The notes under the pieces are model-generated. The model saw only the letters and a program-made list of their open reading frames with translations, searched no databases and had not been told where the DNA came from. Below, piece by piece: positions 22,843-30,150 of a stretch of 35,341 nt of DNA; the stretch's first letter is position 1, and the number at the start of each line of letters is the position of its first letter. This stretch comes from an uncultured Bacteroidales bacterium (GTDB taxonomy: Bacteria; Bacteroidota; Bacteroidia; Bacteroidales; WCHB1-69), in NCBI GenBank assembly GCA_900315705.1, contig ONAB01000001.1:207178-242518 (forward strand), read 5' to 3'. The translations under genes were made by a program, and so were the position numbers.

Positions 22843-24564
22843 ATGATGAGATTCACTATGTCTTCAAAGAAAAGATACGGCTTGCTGCTGATTATGATGC
22901 TTGCCCTTATGCCAAGACTTGCGGCGCAGCAGCGCGACACCATCTATGTGATTGAGACACAAAAGGTTTATGACACCATCGTCTCCCGTGACACGGTATT
23001 CCTGCACGACACCATCCGGCTTCATAATAACGTCGGCTATGAGAAGGCCGCCGAAAATCTGAATCCCGTGGAGAACACCCTTCCCGCAAAGGCGGACACT
23101 GCCGTCAAAACGTCCGCTCCAGAAAAAGCCCTCCATCAGAAAGCGCCAAAGAAGAAGTGGTATGCCGACCTGCCGGAGGCCCTGTTCTTCAAAGGTTTTC
23201 AGCTGGGTTATGTGCTGGAGGCCGACATCCTGTCCAAGGCGAAGATGTCTAACACGCAGTATATGAAGGCCAAGAATTCCATCGGCGGCCATATCGGGCT
23301 GGAGTTTGCTTATCACTTCGCCAAGTACCTCGGCCTCTCAGCCGGGCTCGAATACGGCACCACAGGGGCTTTCCGTTTCCACAATCGCAATGATTGGGAG
23401 GAGTCGTGGATAGCAAACGAGAACAGAGTGCCCTTTAACAACACCAGCTACGGCATCTACAGCACCGGTTTCTCGATGCCGGTGAAGTTTGAGTTCCACG
23501 CGCCCATCTCCCCGAAAACGTGGGTGACGCTCTCTGCCGGCGTGCGCCTTCGAATGCCGTGGTACACCTTTATGGCCGGTTACGATGACGATGTCAGCAG
23601 TCCGTACTCCTTGCCTGGCCTGATATGGCCTGACACCACCGAGTATTACGACCATCTGCGACTGGCCCCGGAAGTGCTGGACGCCAATCGTTTTAATGTG
23701 GACTTGCTGGCGAATGCGGGTTTCTACTTCCGGTTGGGTTACGGAGGAATGCTCCGCTGGACCGTCGGCATAGACCTCCCGTTCAGGGATTTCGCCAGCG
23801 GCAACTATTCGGTACGGGTTGACGGTTATAATGGAGTTGACCAAATAATGCCAGTCTCATACGACAACGGTACTTTCCGCTTGCGCAGCAATATGTTCAA
23901 CACGCAAATCACTTTCATCCAGACATTTCAAAAGTCGAAAAGGTGTGCTGAGAAATGTGAAAAGTGGAAAGAAGAAGGGCTGTATCGCCACGAGTTCAAG
24001 TTTGACGTGTGCGACCCCACGGGCGTGATGCTCTTTGACCGCTACTTTGTGTTCGTCTATCCAAATGGAATGGAACCCAACCGCAGCTGGCGCAACGAGG
24101 ATTTCTTCAGCACACCGGTGTTTTCCATCGGCTACCACTATCGTGTGGCTAAATGGTTCTGGCTTGGCCTGTCGCTCAGTACAGCCTACTATCGGGATCC
24201 GGAAAAGATACAAAACGGTTCGGATTTCATAGCTTCCTGCAACCGCGAATTCTATTCGGTTGCCTTTATGCCCGAAGTGCGGTTCTCCTACCTGAACCGT
24301 CCGCACGTTACCCTCTATTCAGCTTTGTCAGTAGGATTCGCGCAGTTTTTTGGCGAGGAAGAGTGCTCTGATGTCTCTTACCCTGAGAACCGCCATCCTT
24401 GGTTCAGCGACGGCATAAACGGTGACTATACGCCCACGCAGTTCTCCACCTTCCACGTGACGCTGTTGGGTGTGAAGGCTGGCTGGCGCCACGTGTTCGG
24501 CAGCATTGAACTGGGCGCGGGATACAAGGGACTGGGGAGTGTTGGGGTAGGGTATGAGTTTTAA
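22843..24564 (+). CDS. Outer-membrane beta-barrel protein with periplasmic DT-repeat N-terminus
   Basis: A 573-residue protein. The signal peptide ends RLAAQ near residue 29. The mature N-terminus is QRDTIYVIETQKVYDT, then RDTVFLHDTIRLHNN: four D-T-I/V steps at residues 32, 44, 50 and 56. A charged linker follows (about residues 65-105). Two barrel-like halves come next: a first ending about residue 365 (NTQITFIQTF) and a second from HEFKFDVCDPTGVMLFD to the aromatic C-terminus VGVGYEF. It should sit in the outer membrane with the N-terminus in the periplasm. The DTIYVIE motif matches the C-terminus of the putative anti-sigma factor at 18841. It has its own ECF-type promoter. The function is unknown; a signalling or structural link across the envelope is possible. 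Confidence 0.8.
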   Translation: MMRFTMSSKKRYGLLLIMMLALMPRLAAQQRDTIYVIETQKVYDTIVSRDTVFLHDTIRLHNNVGYEKAAENLNPVENTLPAKADTAVKTSAPEKALHQKAPKKKWYADLPEALFFKGFQLGYVLEADILSKAKMSNTQYMKAKNSIGGHIGLEFAYHFAKYLGLSAGLEYGTTGAFRFHNRNDWEESWIANENRVPFNNTSYGIYSTGFSMPVKFEFHAPISPKTWVTLSAGVRLRMPWYTFMAGYDDDVSSPYSLPGLIWPDTTEYYDHLRLAPEVLDANRFNVDLLANAGFYFRLGYGGMLRWTVGIDLPFRDFASGNYSVRVDGYNGVDQIMPVSYDNGTFRLRSNMFNTQITFIQTFQKSKRCAEKCEKWKEEGLYRHEFKFDVCDPTGVMLFDRYFVFVYPNGMEPNRSWRNEDFFSTPVFSIGYHYRVAKWFWLGLSLSTAYYRDPEKIQNGSDFIASCNREFYSVAFMPEVRFSYLNRPHVTLYSALSVGFAQFFGEEECSDVSYPENRHPWFSDGINGDYTPTQFSTFHVTLLGVKAGWRHVFGSIELGAGYKGLGSVGVGYEF

Positions 24565-24571
24565 TTGAGAA

Positions 24572-24599
24572 TTAAGAAACTAAGAAATTAAGAAACTAA
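24572..24599 (+). repeat. Octanucleotide repeat, second copy
   Basis: Identical to the 28 nt at 17034-17061 (TAAGAAAY units), here in the gap between the OMP gene and the next lipoprotein gene. Confidence 0.85.
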
Positions 24600-24606
24600 G
24601 AGAGTT

Positions 24607-25020
24607 ATGAAAATTATGAAAAAGATTGGATTGTTAGCTTTGGTGATTATGAGTGTCGGTATGATGTCGTGTGAGCGGCTGCAGGTGGACCCGAATGTGC
24701 GGTTTTACATTGATGGGCAAGAGATTACAAACGACAGCATTCCGGTGCTGTTGAACACCTATCAGGAGGTCGGCATCAAAGCGGTCAATTCGGGTGCCGA
24801 CTGGCATTTTTACTGGCTGAAACCGGCGAGTTATCCGGTGGAGTTACATAGTGGAGATGGCAATCTCCAATGGCTCACTGACTCATACGGAAACAACCGC
24901 GTCTTGACGTTGGAGTTCCGGATGTTTTTTGCCGATTCCCTGTACCAGCGCGGGGATGTGTGCCACTTGCGATGTAAGAGCGGCGACTATGTCAAGGTGT
25001 TGAGAATGGTGGTGGAATAA
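24607..25020 (+). CDS. Putative small lipoprotein, unknown function
   Basis: A 137-residue protein with a lipoprotein signal peptide (MKKIGLLALVIMSVGMMSC, lipobox GMMSC); the ATG at 24607 adds three residues before it and a second ATG at 24616 is equally possible. The mature part (NVRFYIDGQEITNDSIPVLL, then GADWHFYWLKPASYPVELHS) looks like one Ig-like domain. It follows the sigma-2-controlled OMP by 42 nt and is probably cotranscribed. No family was recognised. Confidence 0.75.
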   Translation: MKIMKKIGLLALVIMSVGMMSCERLQVDPNVRFYIDGQEITNDSIPVLLNTYQEVGIKAVNSGADWHFYWLKPASYPVELHSGDGNLQWLTDSYGNNRVLTLEFRMFFADSLYQRGDVCHLRCKSGDYVKVLRMVVE

Positions 25021-25116
25021 AAAAAAGGCCGGGTCCCTTTTGTTTTGAACTTTATTAACTTATTAACATATTCATTTATTGGAATTGGCTCCCACGTTTC
25101 GTGTTCTCAATTTTGC

Positions 25117-25124
25117 TATCTTTG
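25117..25124 (+). promoter_or_regulatory. Candidate -7 box before the FISUMP gene
   Basis: TATCTTTG followed by CGCCC fits TAnnTTTG, 16 nt before the ATG at 25141. No TTTG at the usual -33 position. Confidence 0.45.
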
Positions 25125-25140
25125 CGCCCTCTTTCCGAAA

Positions 25141-25920
25141 ATGAGAAAAATCGGCTGCATCATATTGCTACTTATTGTGACACAGGTTGTTATGGGACAA
25201 ACTGCACTTTGGGGTGTCCCCTGTGAAGGCACACCCGTGGTGGAAGATCACGAAGGGAATGTGTATGGCACGGTACAGTTTGGGTCACAATGCTGGATGG
25301 CTGAGAATATGCGCTGCATCACTTCCCCCTCCGGGAAGAGCTGGGTGCACAACCCGGTGTTCTCACTCGACTACCCGGTTTTCAAGTCCTATTACATCAC
25401 CATCCGCAACTCCAGCTACGGTAATCTATACAACTGGTCGGCGGCGATGGACCTGAACATCAATGAGTACAGCTTCTTCTCTTCTAACGGGAAGCATCAC
25501 AGGGGCATCTGCCCGAAAGGGTGGCATTTGCCCAGCAACGACGAGTGGATGCTGCTGTTGGAGAATCTGGGGGGCAGCAACAAGGCCGGCGCGGTGATGA
25601 AAAGCCGCACCGCCCACTGGATACAGCCTGTGCGTGCCGAGCAATTGAGCGGTTTCGATGCCATCCCCGCAGGCATCTATACCGAAGAGGGCCTGCGCCA
25701 CACCGGCAACTACGCCTACTTCTGGAGCTCCACCACCTACGACCGCCAGAATGCGTGGGGCTGCGGACTCTTCAGCTACAACAGCGACTGTTACAACATC
25801 CTCGATTACAAGTGCTACGGACGCTCCGTGCGCTGCGTCAAGGACCAGGAGAGTCCCCTCGACTTGAAACATTTGGAAGTGAATACAAAAGAGCCGGTCA
25901 GCACCCCTGTTGGGGGCTGA
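25141..25920 (+). CDS. Secreted protein with FISUMP domain
   Basis: A 259-residue protein from ATG 25141, which gives the signal peptide MRKIGCIILLLIVTQVVMGQ. The body matches the Fibrobacter succinogenes major paralogous (FISUMP) domain: GSQCWMAENMRC, GNLYNWSAAM, RGICPKGWHLPSNDEWMLLL, LSGFDAIPAGIYTEEG, AYFWSSTTY and GRSVRCVKD. The domain is common in secreted surface proteins of Bacteroidales and Fibrobacter; its function is unknown. It has no CHU_C or other sorting domain, and the short tail (KEPVSTPVGG) looks unstructured. The earlier frame from 25045 has no signal peptide and lies in promoter DNA. Confidence 0.88.
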   Translation: MRKIGCIILLLIVTQVVMGQTALWGVPCEGTPVVEDHEGNVYGTVQFGSQCWMAENMRCITSPSGKSWVHNPVFSLDYPVFKSYYITIRNSSYGNLYNWSAAMDLNINEYSFFSSNGKHHRGICPKGWHLPSNDEWMLLLENLGGSNKAGAVMKSRTAHWIQPVRAEQLSGFDAIPAGIYTEEGLRHTGNYAYFWSSTTYDRQNAWGCGLFSYNSDCYNILDYKCYGRSVRCVKDQESPLDLKHLEVNTKEPVSTPVGG

Positions 25921-25956
25921 TTCTTGCCCTGAAAATATCTGGAAAATGAAGGTCCG

Positions 25957-26322
25957 CTAAAGCTCGTCGCGGATTTTCAGCAGCATCTCCTTGATTTTAG
26001 TTAAAGACTCGATGATGGCGGCGTTTTCCGCCTCTTTCACCATATTGGTGCGCAAAGCCTCCTTGGCCCCCTTCAGGGTGTATCCTTTCACTTTTGTGAG
26101 ATAATGGATGGTGCGGATAATGGAGATGTCATTCTTGGAGAAAAACCGGTCGCCCTTCTTGTTCTTGCGGGGCTTGATGATGTCGAACTCGTTTTCCCAA
26201 TAGCGGAGGGTGGAGACGGGCAGGTCGAACATCTTCGACGTCTCTCCGATGCTATAGTAAAGCTTCTCCTTGTCGTCGAAGGAGTCGGGCAGGGGCAGTT
26301 CCATTTGTTCGTTATCGGTCAT
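25957..26322 (-). CDS. MerR-family transcriptional regulator
   Basis: A 121-residue protein. Residues about 22-90 are the MerR winged helix-turn-helix: [40 protein letters not shown], then [20 protein letters not shown]. The C-terminus is a short coiled-coil dimerisation helix ([20 protein letters not shown]) with no ligand-binding domain. Its target is unknown; similar short MerR proteins are common housekeeping-linked genes in this phylum. Its ATG overlaps the smpB stop (ATGA at 26319-26322), so it is translationally coupled to smpB, and the longer frame through smpB is not used. Confidence 0.93.
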   Translation of the reverse strand: MTDNEQMELPLPDSFDDKEKLYYSIGETSKMFDLPVSTLRYWENEFDIIKPRKNKKGDRFFSKNDISIIRTIHYLTKVKGYTLKGAKEALRTNMVKEAENAAIIESLTKIKEMLLKIRDEL

Positions 26323-26777
26323 TCTTCTTGCATTTTGCGGCGGCGTTCGTCTTTCTCCTTGATGCTTTCGCGCTTGTCGTACAGCTTTTTGCCTCGGGCC
26401 AGCGAGATATCGAGCTTGGCGTAGCCCTTCTCGTTGATCCAGAGCAGGGTGGGCACGATGGTGAAGCCGCGCTCGTGGAGTTTGACGAGCAGTTTCTTGA
26501 TCTCTTTCTTGTTCAACAACAGCTTGCGGTCGCGTTTGGGCAGATGGTTGTTGTAGCTGCCCGCCGCGTATTCGCTGACGTGCATATTGTGCACCCACAG
26601 CTCGCCGTTCACGAACGAGCAGTAGGCGTCGGTGATGTTGGCCTTGCCCGCCCGTATCGACTTGATCTCCGTGCCGGTCAGCACGATGCCCGCCGTGAAG
26701 GAGGTCAGCAAAAAATACTGGAACTCGGCCTTCCGGTTCTTGATGGCAATCTGTGTGTTATCGTTGTTTTTACCCAT
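26319..26777 (-). CDS. smpB: SsrA-binding protein SmpB
   Basis: A 152-residue protein that binds tmRNA and delivers it to stalled ribosomes. Motifs: [75 protein letters not shown], and the basic tail [20 protein letters not shown]. Length is typical. tmRNA (ssrA) was not found in this window. The gene diverges from folA across a 63-nt gap. Confidence 0.97.
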   Translation of the reverse strand: MGKNNDNTQIAIKNRKAEFQYFLLTSFTAGIVLTGTEIKSIRAGKANITDAYCSFVNGELWVHNMHVSEYAAGSYNNHLPKRDRKLLLNKKEIKKLLVKLHERGFTIVPTLLWINEKGYAKLDISLARGKKLYDKRESIKEKDERRRKMQEE

Positions 26778-26788
26778 AGTTGTTCAGC

Positions 26789-26825
26789 GGCGGCAAAAAT
26801 ACGATTTTTTTGTATTTTTGCCGCC
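26789..26825. promoter_or_regulatory. Palindromic divergent promoter between smpB and folA
   Basis: GGCGGCAAAAATAC (26789-26802) and GTATTTTTGCCGCC (26812-26825) are perfect 14-nt inverted arms around a 9-nt spacer. Each arm carries a TATTTTTG -7 box facing outwards: 26794-26801 (minus, smpB) and 26813-26820 (plus, folA). The start sites lie about 7 nt beyond each box. Confidence 0.65.
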
Positions 26826-26840
26826 ACAAAAACCATTCCT

Positions 26841-27341
26841 ATGAAAAACCTCAGTATGATCGCAGCCATCGGCAACAACTACGAACTGGGCTACCAGAAC
26901 CAGCTGCTCTGCCACCTGCCCGTTGACCTCAAGCACTTCAAGGAGATCACTTCCGGACACGCCGTCATTATGGGCGACCGCACCTGGGAGTCACTGCCCA
27001 AGAAACCCCTCCCCAACCGTCGCAATATCGTGGTGACACTCGATGACGTCACGTTCCCCGACTGCGAGACCGTGCACTCCATCGAGGAGGCAATGGAGCT
27101 GGTGAAGGATGAGGACGAGGCCTTCGTGATGGGCGGCGCCACGATGTACCGCCTCTTTATGCCCTTCGCCGACCGGCTTTACATCACCCGCATAATGTCC
27201 GATTTTACCGCCGATGTGTTTTTCCCCACAATAAAAGACGAGGAGTGGGCGTTAGTGGACAACGTTTATCTCCGCAAGGATGAGAAAAACCAATACGACC
27301 TCTTTTTCCAATTGTTAATGAGAAAAAACCAAGCCCTATGA
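26841..27341 (+). CDS. folA: Dihydrofolate reductase
   Basis: A 166-residue enzyme reducing dihydrofolate to tetrahydrofolate with NADPH. Motifs: SMIAAIGNNYELGYQNQLLC, HLPVDLKHFKEITSGHAVIM, GDRTWESLPKKPLPNRRNIV, and AFVMGGATMYRLFMPFADRL. The catalytic acidic residue lies in the LPVDLKHF segment (Asp). Start at the ATG just after the promoter; the longer frame would run across smpB. Its last codon overlaps the next gene (ATGA, 27338-27341). Confidence 0.97.
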   Translation: MKNLSMIAAIGNNYELGYQNQLLCHLPVDLKHFKEITSGHAVIMGDRTWESLPKKPLPNRRNIVVTLDDVTFPDCETVHSIEEAMELVKDEDEAFVMGGATMYRLFMPFADRLYITRIMSDFTADVFFPTIKDEEWALVDNVYLRKDEKNQYDLFFQLLMRKNQAL

Positions 27342-27892
27342 AAAGAATAGCCATTTCCCTGTTTCTCCTGGCCACGGTGCTTTGCGCCGCCGCCCAGAAA
27401 CCCAAGACTGAATTGCCCGTGCCCGACCTTCCCATCGACGAGCGCACCAACCTGGTGACCTACCAGGATGTGGTGAAGCAGGAGGGTACTCCCCAAGTGC
27501 TCTATGCCAGAGCAATGGAATGGGTGAAGAAATACTATAAGAACACCAATGAGGTCATCAAGAACGCCGATGCCGAGAAGTGCGTCATCGAGATGCGCTC
27601 CAGCGTGCGTATCTTCTCCAAACAGAAGGATGGCACGGTGATGCAGAAGAACATCGTCTATTACAACTTCAAGTTGGAATGCCGCGACAACCGCTATCGT
27701 TATACCATCACCAACTTCAATGAGCGAGCTGCTGCGGCCGCTCCCATCGAGAACTGGTTCAAGACCGACAGTCCTTACTGGTCACCCTCTCAATACGAGT
27801 GGCTAAACCAAATCGACAAGCAGGTCAAGGAACTCATCGAGTCTCTGGAAGAGGGAATGCTTCCGCCGGAAGTGTATGAGGACGAGTGGTAG
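27338..27892 (+). CDS. DUF4468 domain-containing secreted protein
   Basis: A 184-residue protein with signal peptide MKRIAISLFLLATVLCAAAQ. The body has VPDLPIDERTNLVTYQDVVK, YARAMEWVKKYYKN, and NIVYYNFKLECRDNRYRYTI, the pattern of DUF4468, a TBP-like fold of unknown function found in secreted Bacteroidota proteins. It overlaps folA by 4 nt and the next lipoprotein by 17 nt, so the three genes are tightly coupled. Confidence 0.88.
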   Translation: MKRIAISLFLLATVLCAAAQKPKTELPVPDLPIDERTNLVTYQDVVKQEGTPQVLYARAMEWVKKYYKNTNEVIKNADAEKCVIEMRSSVRIFSKQKDGTVMQKNIVYYNFKLECRDNRYRYTITNFNERAAAAAPIENWFKTDSPYWSPSQYEWLNQIDKQVKELIESLEEGMLPPEVYEDEW

Positions 27893-28640
27893 TCTTTTGC
27901 TGCTGGCAGCATTGTTTCTTTCCGTTTCGTGTCACAAGCCAGCGGGACAGTTGCGCGTGGACTTTCGTTTTGCCGTGGACGGCGAGCCGTTGCAGCAAGA
28001 CGAATTGCGCTATATGAATGCCGCTGGCAACCGCTATGCCGTGACGGAAGCGCAGTATTTCATCTCTCATCTGACCCTGACGAAGTCGGATGGCACTTCG
28101 GTGGAGGTGCGTTCCGACAAGGCGGCGCATTATGTGGACGCCGACATCGCCTCTACGCTCACGTGGCTGCCCGCCGACGAGATTCCGGCCGGCCGCTACA
28201 CGGAGGTGTCGTTCACTTTCGGCCTCGCCCCCGACCTTAATGTCTCCCACACCTATCCAGACGCACCGGAGAACGCGATGAGCTGGCCGGCGAACCTAGG
28301 CGGCGGCTATCATTATATGAAAATCAACGGCTGGTGGCAATCCGCCGACGGCACGCAAAGGCCCTTCAACCTGCACACGGGCATTGGGCAGTTGCGCAAT
28401 GCGGAGGGGAGCATCACTGGTTTTGTGGACAACAATTTCACAGTCACTTTGCCCTTGGAGAATTTTATCATAACGAAAGGGGAAACGGCCCAACTGTGCT
28501 TGCAGATGGACATCAACCAGTGGTTCACGAACCCGCACACCTTTGATTGGGAGGTGTTTGGCGGCAGCATAATGCAGGACCAGGAGGCGCAGGAGTTGCT
28601 GCGCGACAACGGGGTAAGTGTGTTTTCCCTTAAGGATTAA
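27876..28640 (+). CDS. MbnP-like lipoprotein
   Basis: A 254-residue lipoprotein with signal peptide MRTSGSLLLLAALFLSVSC. The mature part has VDFRFAVDGEPLQQDELRYM, NAAGNRYAVTEAQYFISHLT, and GGYHYMKINGWWQ, features of the MbnP-like domain (methanobactin-associated copper-binding family). The HYMKINGWWQ and DINQWF parts are family-conserved. Copper binding is known for some MbnP relatives; whether this one does so is not shown. It starts inside the DUF4468 gene and its stop overlaps the convergent rdgB stop (28637-28640). Confidence 0.85.
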   Translation: MRTSGSLLLLAALFLSVSCHKPAGQLRVDFRFAVDGEPLQQDELRYMNAAGNRYAVTEAQYFISHLTLTKSDGTSVEVRSDKAAHYVDADIASTLTWLPADEIPAGRYTEVSFTFGLAPDLNVSHTYPDAPENAMSWPANLGGGYHYMKINGWWQSADGTQRPFNLHTGIGQLRNAEGSITGFVDNNFTVTLPLENFIITKGETAQLCLQMDINQWFTNPHTFDWEVFGGSIMQDQEAQELLRDNGVSVFSLKD

Positions 28641-29215
28641 TCGATATTTTGCAGGAATTCGATCAGTTTGGCCATCGCGCGCCCGCGGTGGCTGATTTTG
28701 TTTTTCTGTTCGGCGCTCATCTCGGCGAAGGTCTCGCTGAAGCCGTCGGGCACGAACACGGGGTCGTAGCCGAAGCCCTCTGCGCCGCGGGGGTTCTCGA
28801 TGATGGTGCCGTCCACGCGCCCCTCGAAGAAGTGCGCCTCCCCGTCGAGGATGAGGGCCACGACGGTCTTGAAGCAGGCGCGGCGGTTGGTTTTGCCCTG
28901 CATCTCGTGCAGAAGTTTGTTGACATTGTCGGCGAAGGAGCAGTGCTCGCCGGCGTAGCGGGCGGAATAGACGCCCGGGGCGCCGTTCAGGGCCTCCACT
29001 TCCAGGCCGGTGTCGTCGGCGAAGCAGCTGAGGTGGTACTTGTCGTACACGAATTGGGCCTTCTGGAGGGCGTTGCCCTGGAGGGTGTCGGCGGTTTCGG
29101 GAATCTCCTCGGTCTGGCCGAGGTCGTGGAGGTTGCGCAGGGTCCAGCGGGGTCCCAGTATCTGGCAGGCCTCCTCGCTCTTGTGGCGGTTATGGGTGGC
29201 GAAAACAATGTCCAT
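28637..29215 (-). CDS. rdgB: XTP/dITP diphosphatase (RdgB/HAM1 family)
   Basis: A 192-residue nucleotide-pool sanitiser that hydrolyses dITP, XTP and similar non-canonical purine nucleotides to monophosphates. Motifs: DIVFATHNRHKSEEACQIL (first 20 residues), CFADDTGLEVEALNGAPGVY, ARYAGEH, GFGYDPVFVPDGFSETFAEM, and the SHRGRAM signature near the C-terminus. Length is normal. It ends 4 nt inside the MbnP gene on the other strand. Confidence 0.97.
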   Translation of the reverse strand: MDIVFATHNRHKSEEACQILGPRWTLRNLHDLGQTEEIPETADTLQGNALQKAQFVYDKYHLSCFADDTGLEVEALNGAPGVYSARYAGEHCSFADNVNKLLHEMQGKTNRRACFKTVVALILDGEAHFFEGRVDGTIIENPRGAEGFGYDPVFVPDGFSETFAEMSAEQKNKISHRGRAMAKLIEFLQNID

Positions 29216-29226
29216 ATCTATAAACA

Positions 29227-29256
29227 GAAAAAGATGGCATAATTGCTTATGTCATC
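29227..29256 (-). terminator. Candidate terminator between rpmF and rdgB
   Basis: On the minus strand GATGACATAA, GCAA, TTATGCCATC form a 10-bp arm pair with one mismatch (29233-29256), followed by TTTTTC. It lies downstream of rpmF and upstream of rdgB. Confidence 0.45.
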
Positions 29257-29290
29257 TAACCTAAAATATTTGAAAAGCGCAAGTTATTGA

Positions 29291-29479
29291 TTATTGGGCA
29301 GAGCCGCTGACCTCAATAGCTTGTTTGCCTCTGTAGTAACCACACTCCGGGCACACGCGGTGTGTGAGGATGGGGGCGCCGCAGTGACTGCAAGTGGTCA
29401 GTTGGGGAGCCGTGATGAAATCGTGTGCTCTTCTCTTATCTCTTCTCATTGCTGAGTGTCTTCTTTTTGGATTGGGCAT
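29291..29479 (-). CDS. rpmF: 50S ribosomal protein L32
   Basis: A 62-residue basic protein beginning MPNPKRRHSAMRRDKRRAHD, with the zinc-binding version of L32: CSHCG and CPECGYY give two C-x2-C pairs. It is a structural large-subunit protein. It sits 33 nt after the DUF177 gene, the usual YceD-rpmF order. It continues with AIEVSGSAQ, a short variable tail. Confidence 0.97.
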   Translation of the reverse strand: MPNPKRRHSAMRRDKRRAHDFITAPQLTTCSHCGAPILTHRVCPECGYYRGKQAIEVSGSAQ

Positions 29480-29512
29480 AGTATCTAATTTTTATCAGTT
29501 ATTAATCAGTTA

Positions 29513-30061
29513 TTAATCTAATTTCAAGTTTTTCAGGGCGTCCCAGCGGGGATCGCTTTCTTTTTCCTCTTCCTTTTGCGACAGTTCCTCCAGTTTGGCC
29601 AGCACTTGCGGGTCGCAGGTGGAGTTGCCGTTCTCGTCGTCCTCGTGCACGATGCGGATAGGCAGGGCCAGGAAGATGGACTCATAGACGAACTGGAACA
29701 GGTCGAGTTCGTAGGTGTTCTCGTCGAGAACCCAGATGTCGTCGTCTTCGCTTTCGGGCTCTTCTCCGATGTTGGGCACCAGCTTGACGATCAGGCGCTG
29801 CTCGAAGTCCATCGGAAGGCGGACGGGAAGCAGGCAACGGTCGCAGGGGGCCACCACATAGCCGTTGAATTGGCAGAGGACATTCACCAATTTCTCCGTT
29901 TTCGTCATCTCAATCCGCAAATCCAACTCACCGTCGCGAACCTCGGAGATTTCTGCAAGTTCAAAGAACGCTTTTTCACAATGTATTGAAAAGCAGCGTG
30001 TTCCGTCTTCAACTCCAGACAATCGGAGCTTAAATTCGTCTCGTATTTGCTTTTCGTCCAT
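29513..30061 (-). CDS. DUF177/YceD family protein
   Basis: A 182-residue cytoplasmic protein directly upstream of rpmF. It has LVNVLCQFNGYVVAPCDRCL, then RLPMDFEQRLIVKLVPN, and PIRIVHEDDENGNSTCDPQV, the DUF177 pattern with its conserved CDRC. YceD is linked to 23S rRNA accumulation and L32 in other bacteria and plants, so a role in ribosome assembly is expected. The acidic EEEKESDPRWDALKNLKLD tail is typical of the family. Confidence 0.92.
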   Translation of the reverse strand: MDEKQIRDEFKLRLSGVEDGTRCFSIHCEKAFFELAEISEVRDGELDLRIEMTKTEKLVNVLCQFNGYVVAPCDRCLLPVRLPMDFEQRLIVKLVPNIGEEPESEDDDIWVLDENTYELDLFQFVYESIFLALPIRIVHEDDENGNSTCDPQVLAKLEELSQKEEEKESDPRWDALKNLKLD

Positions 30062-30080
30062 CGCTCAGGAATTAGGGGTG

Positions 30081-30088
30081 CAAATATA
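30081..30088 (-). promoter_or_regulatory. Candidate -7 box for the DUF177-rpmF operon
   Basis: On the minus strand TATATTTG fits TAnnTTTG, 19 nt before the DUF177 ATG. It is in the gap after rimM. No -33 TTTG at the usual distance. Confidence 0.45.
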
Positions 30089-30150
30089 CACTTTTTTTGA
30101 TTGTCTCCGTCACCCTTGTTTTTATTCGGTAAAAGTGGGGTGGGAGGGTC

